Source: Olivibacter sp. SDN3 (lineage in GTDB: Bacteria; Bacteroidota; Bacteroidia; Sphingobacteriales; Sphingobacteriaceae). From it: DNA of 64,000 bases. Numbering within the stretch: position 1 is the first letter of the stretch; each line of letters opens with the position of its first letter. Below, one piece after another: positions 32,631 to 40,964 of this stretch. The translations under genes and the position numbers were made by a program. The stretch is taken from the NCBI RefSeq assembly GCF_014334135.1, contig NZ_CP060497.1, positions 2,418,001 through 2,482,000 of the forward strand, written 5' to 3'. Under the pieces are notes generated by a model that was not told the origin of the DNA, ran no database searches, and saw only the letters and a program-made list of their open reading frames with translations.

Positions 32631-34805
32631 ATGAAAGGAAATTTTTTTGTGCTATTTGCATTGCTGATTACCATTACCATAGCGGGCTGCCAGGAGACCG
32701 GCAGCCATTTGACCAATCATGTAAACCCTTTTCTGGGTACGGCAACCCTCTGGGAACCGGAGGATCTCGGATATGTTCGCAAAATAGAGGAACGGACCTG
32801 GGGTGCTGAGGTTTTCCCGGGTTCCTCCCTGCCTAACGCACTAGTGCAGTTAAGCCCCGTAACCCAATACCGCAGCGGGGCGGGCTACCAATATGAAGAT
32901 ACGGTGATCTATGGTTTTGCCCACACAAATAAAGGACACTGGAATCTGCTCCATATACCGATGTTACCCGTTACGGGTGAGGTATCGCCGCTAGATTTCA
33001 AATCGGAATTCAGCCATAACAATGAATCCGCCCATCCAGGCTATTATCAGGTCTTCCTGGAGCGTTACCACATTAACGCGGAATTGACTTCCACGCTTCG
33101 TTGCGGTTACCATAAGTACACTTTCCCAGACACAACCGACAAAAAGCTACTTGCCGATATGGCGCGTTCCAATAATCGCGTAAAGGATTGGGAAATAAAG
33201 AAGGTGGACGAGAATACGTTTGGGGGATATCAGGATGCAGACGGGAAACTCCATTTCTATGCCGTCTCCAATTATGAGATAGCAAACATCGAGCAGGTAA
33301 GGGAGGAAGGGAATGTGGTTTCCGTTGTGAACTTCCGCGACAGCAAAAAGTCAGAACCACTCGAATTAAAGATAGGATTTTCTTTTGTCAGCATGGAGAA
33401 CGCCAAGATGAACCTGGAACAGGAAATGCTCAACAAGAGTTTCAGCCAGGTACGTGGGGAAGCAGACCAAAAATGGGAAGAACTCTTATCTCAGATCAAG
33501 GTGACCGGTGGAACGGAACGGGAAAAAGGGCTTTTCTATTCCACCCTTTACCGCTCTTTCCTCTGGCCTGCTTTGCGGAGCGATGTTAACGGCGATTACA
33601 TGGATGAAACGGGGGAGCTTGCCAACGGGGGATTCCGGTATTACACTGACCCGTCTTTCTGGGACGATTACCGCAATAAACTTGTATTGCTGGCCATGCT
33701 CCAGCCGGAAGTCACTACCGACGTTATCAAATCAATTACGGATAAAGGTGAGAAACGCAATGGGTATATGCCTACGTTCTTCCATGGCGACCACGCGTCG
33801 GTATTCGTTGCCGGAACATTCCTGCGGGGAATCAAGGATTTTGACCTGGAGCGCTCCTATGAATTACTGCTGAAAAATGCGACCGTTCCCGGCAGGGGAG
33901 GCCGCCCTTACCTCGACGAGTATATGGAGCGGGGTTGGATAGCAGAAAAAGATACGGTAAATGTACCTACGCACGATGAATATAAAGCCGCGGTTACCAA
34001 GACCGTCGAGTATGCCTATGACGATTACGCAACGGCACTGCTGGCGAAGGAACTTGGTGATGAAGAGAACTTCGACCTGCTGATGTCGCGTTCGTCCAAT
34101 TATAAAAATCTTTTCGATCCCGGAACCGGTTTTTGGCGGGGCAGAATAGACGACGGAAGTTGGATAAAGGACTTCGACCCGTATTATCCATATTACGCCT
34201 ATATGTATAGGGAAGCCAATGCCTGGCAATCGCTGTTCTTCGCCCCGCATGATCCCGAAGGGATGATTGCGTTATATTCGGGCCGCGAGGCTGTCGATGC
34301 GAAACTGGATTCACTTTTTTCAGAACCTTGGCGGGGTTATGAGGCACACAATATGACCGGATTCATCGGCAACTACTGCCACGGCAACCAACCTAACCAT
34401 AGTGTGCCCTATACGTATTATTTCATTGGGAAACAGGAAAAGGCACAATTCTATCTGGATAGCATAATGAATCACTACTATGACATGGGTGCCGACAAGC
34501 TTGCCTATGCCGGAATGGATGACGCCGGTGAGATGTCGGCATGGTATGTATTTAATGCAATAGGCCTGTATACCTATTCGCCGGCCGATCCGGAATATAT
34601 CGTAACCGTTCCACTGTTCGATAAGGTTGAATTTACAATGGGCGATGGTAACCGGTTCACGATAACCAAAAAAGGCAATGGCCAGAAAATAAGGGACATC
34701 AATTACGGAGGCCGTAAAATAGATGGATGGTTTGTTTCGCATGACGAATTAAAGGAAGGAAAGGAACTGGTGATCACAACGGAGTCGTCCACCGACAAAA
34801 AATGA
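32631..34805 (+). CDS. GH92-family alpha-mannosidase-like lipoprotein
   Basis: The 724-residue protein begins with a lipoprotein signal (ALLITITIAGC, lipobox IAGC), so it is probably attached to the outer or inner membrane. The N-terminal beta-sandwich starts NHVNPFLGT and continues GSSLPNALVQLSPVTQYRSG. The (alpha/alpha)6 domain includes FWDDYRNKLVLLAML, GYMPTFFHGDHASVF, GNYCHGNQPNHSVPYTYYF and the conserved acidic stretch GMDDAGEMSAWYVFNAIGLY. By family these are calcium-dependent exo-alpha-mannosidases. The segment around FAHTNKGHWNLLHIPMLPVT departs from the usual SHTHLSG pattern, so linkage specificity is open. No SusCD pair is adjacent. Confidence 0.88.
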   Translation: MKGNFFVLFALLITITIAGCQETGSHLTNHVNPFLGTATLWEPEDLGYVRKIEERTWGAEVFPGSSLPNALVQLSPVTQYRSGAGYQYEDTVIYGFAHTNKGHWNLLHIPMLPVTGEVSPLDFKSEFSHNNESAHPGYYQVFLERYHINAELTSTLRCGYHKYTFPDTTDKKLLADMARSNNRVKDWEIKKVDENTFGGYQDADGKLHFYAVSNYEIANIEQVREEGNVVSVVNFRDSKKSEPLELKIGFSFVSMENAKMNLEQEMLNKSFSQVRGEADQKWEELLSQIKVTGGTEREKGLFYSTLYRSFLWPALRSDVNGDYMDETGELANGGFRYYTDPSFWDDYRNKLVLLAMLQPEVTTDVIKSITDKGEKRNGYMPTFFHGDHASVFVAGTFLRGIKDFDLERSYELLLKNATVPGRGGRPYLDEYMERGWIAEKDTVNVPTHDEYKAAVTKTVEYAYDDYATALLAKELGDEENFDLLMSRSSNYKNLFDPGTGFWRGRIDDGSWIKDFDPYYPYYAYMYREANAWQSLFFAPHDPEGMIALYSGREAVDAKLDSLFSEPWRGYEAHNMTGFIGNYCHGNQPNHSVPYTYYFIGKQEKAQFYLDSIMNHYYDMGADKLAYAGMDDAGEMSAWYVFNAIGLYTYSPADPEYIVTVPLFDKVEFTMGDGNRFTITKKGNGQKIRDINYGGRKIDGWFVSHDELKEGKELVITTESSTDKK

Positions 34806-34831
34806 AAACAGCACGACCCAACATATACACC

Positions 34832-35042
34832 ATGAAGAAATTATGCAATATAACAGGGGGTTACATCGCACTCGTTCTTTTCGCTTGCCGACGTTCAGGA
34901 GGTGGTTCTGCCCTTTTATCGCTGGATGAACGCATCTTCGGGGTACGAGAATGACCGTTATGCTTTAATTCCATTGCCTGTCTGTCCTCCAGACCGTTCG
35001 TCGTCCAGTCTGGGCAATAACCGATTTTATGAGAAGACCTGA
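34832..35042 (+). pseudogene. short lipoprotein gene, frameshifted remnant
   Basis: An ATG at 34832 opens a signal peptide (MKKLCNITGGYIALVLFAC) that reaches a TGA at 34952-34954. One frame over, the sequence reads DVQEVVLPFYRWMNASSGYE and on to a TGA at 35040-35042. The pieces look like the start and a later part of one exported protein. Function cannot be read. It lies between the GH92 gene and a strong terminator. Confidence 0.35.
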
Positions 35043-35102
35043 CCGAAAATTGAAAAGCCAACTCCTTCGGGAGGGCTTTTCAGTTTTCGGTCAGATTTTT
35101 TT
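35039..35102. terminator. long bidirectional hairpin terminator
   Basis: Arms of 21 bases (35039-35059 and 35074-35094, one mismatch) enclose a 15-base loop that itself can pair (CTCC/GGAG). A T8 run (35095-35102) follows on the plus strand. It closes the GH92 region from the left. The stop codon of the leftward Cas2-like gene (35091-35093) lies within the right arm, so it probably ends that transcript too. Confidence 0.75.
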
Positions 35103-35369
35103 CTGTAACCATTCGTTTGAACATTCCACGTTCATCCAAGCGGCCTCGTAGCCGGATTTAACAACTAAGATCCCATCGTCACTATCCATCACGGATAGTA
35201 AATGGTCCCGTACCTCTATGGCTGATTTTGTGGTCGTGATAGCCCAACAGGATTCCAGGATTTTTACGTAAGTTCCATAAGATTCAATGGCATCGAACAG
35301 ACTTTTATAATCTTTAGCCTTGTTCAAATCGTAATTGATGATGTAACATTTTTCCACAGGCAATTGCAT
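35091..35369 (-). CDS. stand-alone Cas2-like / SinR-type ferredoxin-fold protein
   Basis: The 92-residue protein has the Cas2-like layout: the first strand YIINYDLNKAKDYKSLFDAI with a conserved D after strand 1, the helix and turn ESYGTYVKILESCWAITT, and the last strand GILVVKSGYEAAW. It resembles the SinR/Cas2-like small proteins found outside CRISPR loci, where a role in toxin-antitoxin systems or nuclease activity has been suggested. No cas1, other cas gene or repeat array is present. It is monocistronic and its 3' end is inside the terminator hairpin. Confidence 0.6.
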   Translation of the reverse strand: MQLPVEKCYIINYDLNKAKDYKSLFDAIESYGTYVKILESCWAITTTKSAIEVRDHLLSVMDSDDGILVVKSGYEAAWMNVECSNEWLQKKI

Positions 35370-35633
35370 TTTTTTATCTCAACGATACAGGCGAGATCCA
35401 TTTTCTGTCGTATTTGAACATCTTACCGATACTACCGTCACGTCAAAAATAACACCAATTTTGATTTGCTGTCAGAAAGATTCGCATTTGGCTGCCTGAT
35501 GTTTTTCGGGAGCGAATGAAAGTAAATAGGTTATTTTTGTTTGGGAAACTGATAGTTCTTAAGTTCGTGAAATGTAAACCAGCATTTTTAAATACGTAAA
35601 CTTTGGTACTCGTTTTACTGGATATGCATCATG

Positions 35634-36608
35634 TTAATTTTTTACATATTTATCTAGAATGTATATGGTCACGGGCTTCAGTTTTTTGTCTGTGTAAACG
35701 GGATGAAAGCCGTCAGCCGTATAAAATTCAATACTATCTGCATTTATCTTCACATACCAAACTTTATCCAAGGCATTTTTGGTTAGGGTGTCCCGTTGAG
35801 TGATTTTTTTTTGATTTTCTACCAAAGATGTATCCAGCGCAATAACAGTCGCGTCCTGAACCTTCTCTTTGCAGGAAATAGGCTGATAATGATCATCTGC
35901 CCAAAACATACATCCCGGAACGCTATTTCTAGAGAATAGGTAGGTTACACCAGCTATTACTATTGCCCCAATAAAATATAACGCCAATCGTCCAATGCCC
36001 TTCCCTTTAGTGCTGGTTTCCAACTGCTCGGTGTTTTTTTCTCCTTTGTCAATAATTGGTGTATCGGCTTTTTCGATGCTTGTCCCCTCCGTTGGTTTTT
36101 CATCTACCGTTACAACTTCTTTACCTTTTGCCTCCTCATCATGTTCATCCTCAGCAGCAAGAGTTTTTGAAATATCCGTCTCTTGAGTTTCATCAGTAAT
36201 CGAATCTAAGTTAAACTTTACGCTACCATTCCCCTTTCTCCAATATTCGTATGGCCTTGGCTCGAAACCTATTAGCCAAGCTAGTAGCTTAATGTTATCG
36301 TCTGAGGTACCATTTGTTTCGCCTTTTAAAAAATTCACTAAGGGTTTGAACCTAGTCAATTCAAATTTATTGATACTTTTTTCGTGTGAGTCAAACTTAT
36401 TCTCTGGATTGAAAAAATCCCTGAGCATTTGATCATCCTTTTGTAAGTACCTATCTCTAAGGGCAAGCAGACTTTGGCTTCTCAACTTACTGGGGGTAGG
36501 GCTTTCCAGATCACTGGGAAGTTCACCTTTGCTTTGCTTTTTTCGATAAGCATTTATTACCTCCCTTTTATAGTCGCCGAATATTCCCTTTTTATAATCT
36601 TCAAACAT
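35634..36608 (-). CDS. single-pass membrane protein of unknown function
   Basis: The 324-residue protein has three parts. A soluble helical N-terminal domain (about 1-130) contains MFEDYKKGIFGDYKREVINA, the helix SLLALRDRYLQKDDQMLRDF and KLLAWLIGFEPRPYEYWRK. A charged, low-complexity linker covers about 145-205 (KTLAAEDEHDEEAKGKEVVT). One transmembrane helix (GRLALYFIGAIVIAGVTYLF) is followed by a roughly 100-residue C-terminal domain with a Cys pair and ending KLKPVTIYILDKYVKN. I recognise no family. The topology suggests a cytoplasmic sensor or binding domain linked to a periplasmic domain. A phased GGAAT array lies 65-128 bases upstream. Confidence 0.7.
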   Translation of the reverse strand: MFEDYKKGIFGDYKREVINAYRKKQSKGELPSDLESPTPSKLRSQSLLALRDRYLQKDDQMLRDFFNPENKFDSHEKSINKFELTRFKPLVNFLKGETNGTSDDNIKLLAWLIGFEPRPYEYWRKGNGSVKFNLDSITDETQETDISKTLAAEDEHDEEAKGKEVVTVDEKPTEGTSIEKADTPIIDKGEKNTEQLETSTKGKGIGRLALYFIGAIVIAGVTYLFSRNSVPGCMFWADDHYQPISCKEKVQDATVIALDTSLVENQKKITQRDTLTKNALDKVWYVKINADSIEFYTADGFHPVYTDKKLKPVTIYILDKYVKN

Positions 36609-37008
36609 TTTTCAATAAGCTTTTTAAGTAGAACGCATGTAGATTTTGGGTGTTCCTAAACCGTATTTCACCGGAATTTCCGGAATCCGTTCGGAATTTC
36701 TGGAATGCCGACAGAATCATTGGAATTATCGGAATTACCTGATGGTTAGGTGTTTGAGTGCTGTATGTTTGCATCAGAAATCGGTTCAAGCTTCTATTCG
36801 GTAAATCGGATCAAATGTACAAAACAGATTTCACAATGAGATGAAAATGTGGTGGTTAATAGCCGGTTTGGGAAGCAGTTACTAGCTCCCGCATTCGATT
36901 CTCCCACTTCCCAAAAATTTCAGAAGGCCTTCTGATACGCAATTGTAGCAATCCTCACGAATGGTTCGCGGGGACCTACCGAGTATTTCATTCTAAAATT
37001 TTTGAATC
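36609..37008. other. intergenic region with a GGAAT array
   Basis: Besides the array at 36673-36735 nothing gene-like is seen. It separates the leftward membrane-protein gene from the rightward small secreted peptide and should hold both promoters. Confidence 0.5.
36673..36735. repeat. phased GGAAT(T) repeat array
   Basis: GGAAT occurs at 36673, 36682, 36693, 36702, 36722 and 36731, with AGAAT at 36713. Spacings are 9, 11, 9, 11, 9 and 9 bases, close to one helical turn each. Several copies read CGGAATT. It stands upstream of the membrane-protein gene. Confidence 0.6.
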
Positions 37009-37143
37009 ATGTGGAAAATAATGATTGCCATTATGCTGGGATTGGCATGCCCACCAAAGAAGCACAACACCAATAAAAATAAAAACAGTGCAACGGTTAT
37101 GACCGGTGGTGAAGGCGGGCACGTCCTACCTACAAGACCATAG
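37009..37143 (+). CDS. 44-residue exported peptide
   Basis: The ATG at 37009 opens a peptide with a hydrophobic leader (MWKIMIAIMLGLAC), a possible lipidated cysteine, and a polar tail (PPKKHNTNKNKNSATV, TGGEGGHVLPTRP). The stop TAG is at 37141-37143. It is followed within 4 bases by a perfect intrinsic terminator, so it appears to be a self-contained transcription unit. I recognise no family. The combination of signal and terminator makes a real gene more likely than chance. Confidence 0.5.
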   Translation: MWKIMIAIMLGLACPPKKHNTNKNKNSATVMTGGEGGHVLPTRP

Positions 37144-37146
37144 CAG

Positions 37147-37187
37147 AAAAAAAATAGGGCAGTTTGACTGCCCTATTTTTTTGTTTC
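37147..37187 (+). terminator. perfect intrinsic terminator
   Basis: AAAAAAATAGGGCAG and CTGCCCTATTTTTTT form a long perfect stem around TTTGA, with the T-run on the plus strand. It ends the small peptide transcript and also shows that the kinase gene after it must start downstream. Confidence 0.85.
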
Positions 37188-37268
37188 CGTTACACAAAAC
37201 GACCCCTGTTATTTTATGTTCGTGAATGCAAAGCATTTTATATAAGTTTGAGTAAATATTTTTCAGCC

Positions 37269-38942
37269 TTGAAACGACTATTACTCTTTATAATTCTAAT
37301 ATTTACCATTTTTGCGTGTAAGCAAGCGCCAAATACGGATGTTCCGAGAGAGGATGTCAATTATGACAAGGCGGTGTCTTTTTTCAATAAAGATAATGAC
37401 TCTGCTTTTTATTATTTCAGCACGATGGCTACAGCTTCCGAGGACAGCTTGGACATCGCGATAGCTTACACCTACATGGCAGTAATACAAAATAGTGCGG
37501 GAGATTATTTTGGAAGTATTGAAAGTTCGTTAACCGCGCTAACCTATTTAGATGAGAACAAGGCTGCGCATGTTGACTGTTTTAGTTCCAATTACAATGA
37601 ATTGGGGTTAAACAATCTTCATTTAGAAAATTACGAAGTCGCTTTGAGATATTATGATTTAGCACTCAAGTATGCTGACAAAGACGCCTCGCGGCTAATC
37701 ATGTTAAATAATCAGGCTTTAGCTTACCAAAAGATCGAAGAGTTTGATAAAGCCCTCCATATTTATAGTCAGATTGTTTCCGATAATACCGCAAATCAAA
37801 AGGAATATGCAAGGGTACTATCCAATATAGCAAAAACTAAATGGCTTCAAAATCCACGTTATCACGCAGTGCCAGACTTTTTAAAAGCACTAAGTATCCG
37901 GGAAAAGGAAAATGATCTTTGGGGCCAGAATGCCAGCTATGCTCATTTGGCCGATTATTATGCCAACAGCAAGCCCGATTCAGGTCTTCTCTATGCGCAC
38001 AGCATGTATGGTATAGCCAAGAAGTTGAACAGTCCGGATGATCAGATCGAAGCCCTGCAGAAACTGATCAGGTTGAGTCCATCCGAATCCACCAAACATT
38101 TTTTTGAAATTTACCAGCAGTTGAATGACAGTGTTCAACTGGCCCGTAGTGCGGCTAAAAATCAGTTTGCGCTCATCCGGTACGAAACGGAAAAACACAA
38201 AGCAGATAACCTAGAGTTACAGCAGGACAACACCAGAAAGAGATACCAAATTATCAAACAGCGTATAGTACTTTTCAGTACACTTCTTATAGTGCTTGTG
38301 GGCTCCATTATAAGCCTGGTCTGGTATAAAAAACGTAAGCAGCACTTAGCTTTAGCAGCTGAAAACACTATCCGGGAAAATCGATTGAAAACGTCGAAAA
38401 AGGTGCATGATGTTGTTGCAAATGGCTTGTACAGAGTAATGTCAGAGATTGAGAACCAACCTGCTATTGATAGAGAGGGAGTCTTAGGACGTTTGGAGCA
38501 GATGTATGAAAAATCTCGTGATATTTCATATGAAGCTGAATCGCTGCCCAACAAACAGCAGAACTTCAATGAGAAGATAGCCAATCTACTCCGGTCTTTT
38601 GCTACGGAAAGTACAAAAATCATTATTGCGGGAAATGAAGCCAGTTTATGGCAGAAGATAAACGAGCAAACAAAATACGAGCTAGAGCATATCCTTCAGG
38701 AGTTTATGGTCAATATGCGCAAGCATAGCAGGGCCACTAACGTATTGGTCAGGTTTGAACAGCAAGCTAACGATATACATGTTTACTACACAGACAATGG
38801 AGTAGGTATGCCAGCAGGTTTGCTTTATCGTAACGGGCTTACGAATACGGGAAACCGTATTAAAAGTCTTCACGGTGAAATTATCTTTGACACCAAAGTT
38901 GAAAGAGGATTGAAAATTCATTTTTCGTTCCCCATTTCGTAA
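37269..38942 (+). CDS. TPR-containing lipoprotein-type sensor histidine kinase
   Basis: I place the start at TTG 37269, giving the lipoprotein signal KRLLLFIILIFTIFAC; an upstream in-frame TTG (37248) is possible, and anything before 37187 is excluded by the terminator. The periplasmic part has TPR-like repeats (about residues 60-260, for example LENYEVALRYYDLALKYADK). A coiled segment and one membrane helix (IVLFSTLLIVLVGSIISLVW) lead to a NarL-type kinase core: KKVHDVVANGLYRVM with the phospho-acceptor H, N-box EFMVNMRKHSRA, and G-box YTDNGVGMPAG. It is followed 12 bases later by its response regulator. Such TPR kinases are frequent in Bacteroidota; the stimulus is unknown. Confidence 0.85.
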   Translation: MKRLLLFIILIFTIFACKQAPNTDVPREDVNYDKAVSFFNKDNDSAFYYFSTMATASEDSLDIAIAYTYMAVIQNSAGDYFGSIESSLTALTYLDENKAAHVDCFSSNYNELGLNNLHLENYEVALRYYDLALKYADKDASRLIMLNNQALAYQKIEEFDKALHIYSQIVSDNTANQKEYARVLSNIAKTKWLQNPRYHAVPDFLKALSIREKENDLWGQNASYAHLADYYANSKPDSGLLYAHSMYGIAKKLNSPDDQIEALQKLIRLSPSESTKHFFEIYQQLNDSVQLARSAAKNQFALIRYETEKHKADNLELQQDNTRKRYQIIKQRIVLFSTLLIVLVGSIISLVWYKKRKQHLALAAENTIRENRLKTSKKVHDVVANGLYRVMSEIENQPAIDREGVLGRLEQMYEKSRDISYEAESLPNKQQNFNEKIANLLRSFATESTKIIIAGNEASLWQKINEQTKYELEHILQEFMVNMRKHSRATNVLVRFEQQANDIHVYYTDNGVGMPAGLLYRNGLTNTGNRIKSLHGEIIFDTKVERGLKIHFSFPIS

Positions 38943-38954
38943 ATTGATAAAAGG

Positions 38955-39620
38955 ATGTTCAAAAAAGTATTAATAGCAGAAGATCACCAAAGCGCAAATA
39001 TTTCGGTACAGAAAACCCTGGAAGACTTTGGCATATCAAAAGCCAACTACGTATTCTACTGCGATGATGCGTTGACCTGGATACGCAATGCGTATAAAAA
39101 AGAAGAAGCCTATGATTTACTCATTACCGATCTTTTTTTCGAAGAAGATCATCACAAGTCAAAACTAGCGGGTGGTGCCCAGCTTATCAAAGTTGTCAAA
39201 AATGAGCAACCGAACCTCAAAATAATCGTGTTTTCTGCTGAAAGCAGACCTGCTGCTGTTGATACACTTTTTAAAGAGCTCTCGATCGATGGTTACGTAC
39301 GTAAAGCGAGAAATGATGCTCAGGCACTGAAGGAAGCAATCCATGCCGTCTACAAGGGTGGTAAATATATTTCGCCAGATCTGAGACAGAAGATCAAGCA
39401 GCAGAATTCCTATGAATTTTCATCCTTCGATATCACCATCATCTCTTTACTCGCTCAAGGGATGTTACAGAAAGATATTCCGCTTTATTTACAACAGCAC
39501 AATATTAAACCGGCAGGTTTAAGTAGTATTGAAAAGCGTCTTAATCTCATGAAGGAAGTACTCGAATTCTCCAAGAACGAACAGCTCGTCGCCTACTGTA
39601 AAGACATGGGGATTATATAA
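38955..39620 (+). CDS. response regulator with divergent LuxR-type C-terminus
   Basis: The 221-residue protein has a receiver domain (KVLIAEDHQSANISVQKTLE, phospho-acceptor D in LLITDLFFEEDHH, S in VFSAES, K in YVRKARND). A C-terminal helix-turn-helix region follows: FDITIISLLAQGMLQKDIPL and LSSIEKRLNLMKEVL. The HTH is LuxR/FixJ-like but departs from the usual T-x-x-E-x-x-V-L start. It lies 12 bases after the kinase gene and should be its partner. Confidence 0.85.
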   Translation: MFKKVLIAEDHQSANISVQKTLEDFGISKANYVFYCDDALTWIRNAYKKEEAYDLLITDLFFEEDHHKSKLAGGAQLIKVVKNEQPNLKIIVFSAESRPAAVDTLFKELSIDGYVRKARNDAQALKEAIHAVYKGGKYISPDLRQKIKQQNSYEFSSFDITIISLLAQGMLQKDIPLYLQQHNIKPAGLSSIEKRLNLMKEVLEFSKNEQLVAYCKDMGII

Positions 39621-39722
39621 ACCTGTTTAATTTTCAGAAAAGATCATCGCGTTACGGTTTCCCGTAAGACAAGAGCTTGGTAGCTAGGTATTTTTGAATA
39701 AGAAAATCGAAAAAAGATATTT

Positions 39723-39929
39723 ATGAGAAAGTACTATGTAAACACCAAGGCACAAGCTAATGGCGATCATGAGGTCCATCGTGCAGACTGCATATTCCTG
39801 CCAACACTTAGTAACAGAAGATACTTGGGAGAGTTCAATTCCTGTAGAGAAGCCGTTGCAGAAGCGAAAAAGATATATGCCAGCGCAGATGGTTGTAAAA
39901 TATGTTCGTATGCATGCCATACCAAGTAA
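39723..39929 (+). CDS. cysteine-rich small protein, possible metal binder
   Basis: The 68-residue protein has an ordered set of metal-type ligands: H-x-x-x-C (EVHRADCIFLP), C in FNSCREAVAEAKKIY, then ADGCKICSYACHTK at the end, giving C-x-x-C-x-x-x-C-H. There is no signal peptide. The pattern H..C..LP...YLG.F..C..A...A......GC..C resembles small conserved Bacteroidota proteins of unknown role. It may be related to the exported cysteine-rich protein at 40043, which shares a C..A...A......C layout. It sits between a two-component pair and a thermonuclease gene. Confidence 0.6.
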   Translation: MRKYYVNTKAQANGDHEVHRADCIFLPTLSNRRYLGEFNSCREAVAEAKKIYASADGCKICSYACHTK

Positions 39930-40042
39930 ATGAAGCACAACAGACACATCACCTAAACCACCAGATTGTAGCAGACTGCTTCCGGCTTATACCTGTTTCA
40001 TCAAAACCGGGGCAGTCGCTACGTTTGGTCTTTGTAAAAGAA

Positions 40043-40276
40043 ATGAAAATACTCTTCTTTGTCCTGTTTCTTCTATTCAATAGTGTCTGCACAAATAAAA
40101 AGGTAAGTGTTAGCGAGACAAAGGAAACAGTTTATCTTTGCGGCAGCGGTAGAGGAAAAAAATATCATCTAAGCGCAAGCTGTAGAGGTCTAAGTAATTG
40201 CCATTATAAGACTATTAAAACAACGCTGGCGAAAGCTAAGAAAGAAGGCAAAACACTATGTGGTTGGGAAAATTAA
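40043..40276 (+). CDS. secreted cysteine-rich mini-protein
   Basis: From the ATG at 40043 it has 77 residues, beginning with a signal peptide (MKILFFVLFLLFNSVC, possibly lipidated). The mature part is VYLCGSGRGKKYHLSASCRG, LSNCHYKTIKTTLAKAKKEG and KTLCGWEN. Cysteines and histidine in C...YH...C....C......A...G...C spacing suggest a small metal- or disulfide-stabilised module like those next to or fused to thermonucleases. Its last 19 bases overlap the start of the thermonuclease gene, so the two are co-translated. Confidence 0.65.
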   Translation: MKILFFVLFLLFNSVCTNKKVSVSETKETVYLCGSGRGKKYHLSASCRGLSNCHYKTIKTTLAKAKKEGKTLCGWEN

Positions 40277-40794
40277 TCTTATTGCTCTTATGTTTAAATA
40301 GCTATCCAATCTTTGGGCAAAATAAAGCTGTTTTTGCTTTAGCCCAAAGGTTAAAAGATCAGCACTTTACAGCCAAGGTAATCCGCGTTATTGATGGCGA
40401 TACGATGGAAGTACTTTACGAGGGTAATCCAATCAAAGTACGTCTGGCGCATATAGATTGCCCTGAGAAAAGAGCCTCACAGCCTTTTGGCAACGCTGCT
40501 AAAGAAGCATTGTCGGCATTATGTTTCGGCCAGGAAGTAGAGGTCTACAGTGATAGCTACGATCGTTATGGCCGGCTGATCGCTGTTGTACGGAATAATA
40601 AAAACCAAAATATCAATCAGGAAATGCTCAGACTGGGCATGGCTTGGCATTTTAAAAGATACTCCAGCGATTCCATCTATGCACAAATAGAGTCAGAGGC
40701 AAGGCAGCAAAAGATAGGTCTTTGGAAGGATCCTAACCCGATACCGCCCTGGGATTGGCGGAAGCCGAAAAAGAAAACTGCCAAATCAATCTAG
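40258..40794 (+). CDS. secreted thermonuclease (SNase family)
   Basis: The 178-residue protein has a signal peptide (LILLLLCLNSYPIFGQ). The staphylococcal-nuclease OB-fold follows: VIRVIDGDTMEVLYEG with the calcium/active-site aspartate near residue 46, VRLAHIDCPEK with catalytic R62, D67 and E70, and SYDRYGRLIAVV with the second arginine. The ending WKDPNPIPPWDWRK is typical of bacterial SNases. It cuts DNA and RNA outside the cytoplasm. The start overlaps the preceding cysteine-rich gene by 19 bases. Confidence 0.92.
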   Translation: MWLGKLILLLLCLNSYPIFGQNKAVFALAQRLKDQHFTAKVIRVIDGDTMEVLYEGNPIKVRLAHIDCPEKRASQPFGNAAKEALSALCFGQEVEVYSDSYDRYGRLIAVVRNNKNQNINQEMLRLGMAWHFKRYSSDSIYAQIESEARQQKIGLWKDPNPIPPWDWRKPKKKTAKSI

Positions 40795-40964
40795 GTGTTA
40801 ATTTAACGGCAGAAAATGAGAATATTTCATCAGCCGACCCTACACAACGGGCAATTATTGGTATAATTGCAAAAGAGCCTATCAATGTACAGACAACAGC
40901 AAAATAAGCGGACGAATATTTAAGTTCAGAATTATTTATTAGTCTCCAAACATAAAAGATTGAT

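Noticed and set aside
35091-35369. Cas2-like protein as a sign of a CRISPR-Cas system
   Set aside because: No cas1, effector genes or repeat-spacer array anywhere in the window.
36673-36735. GGAAT array as a CRISPR array
   Set aside because: The repeats are only 5-7 bases with 9-11 base period; there are no spacers.
40733-40908. Frame without start reading LGVNLTAENENISSADPTQR after the thermonuclease
   Set aside because: Overlaps the nuclease gene end, has no start codon, and matches no family I know.
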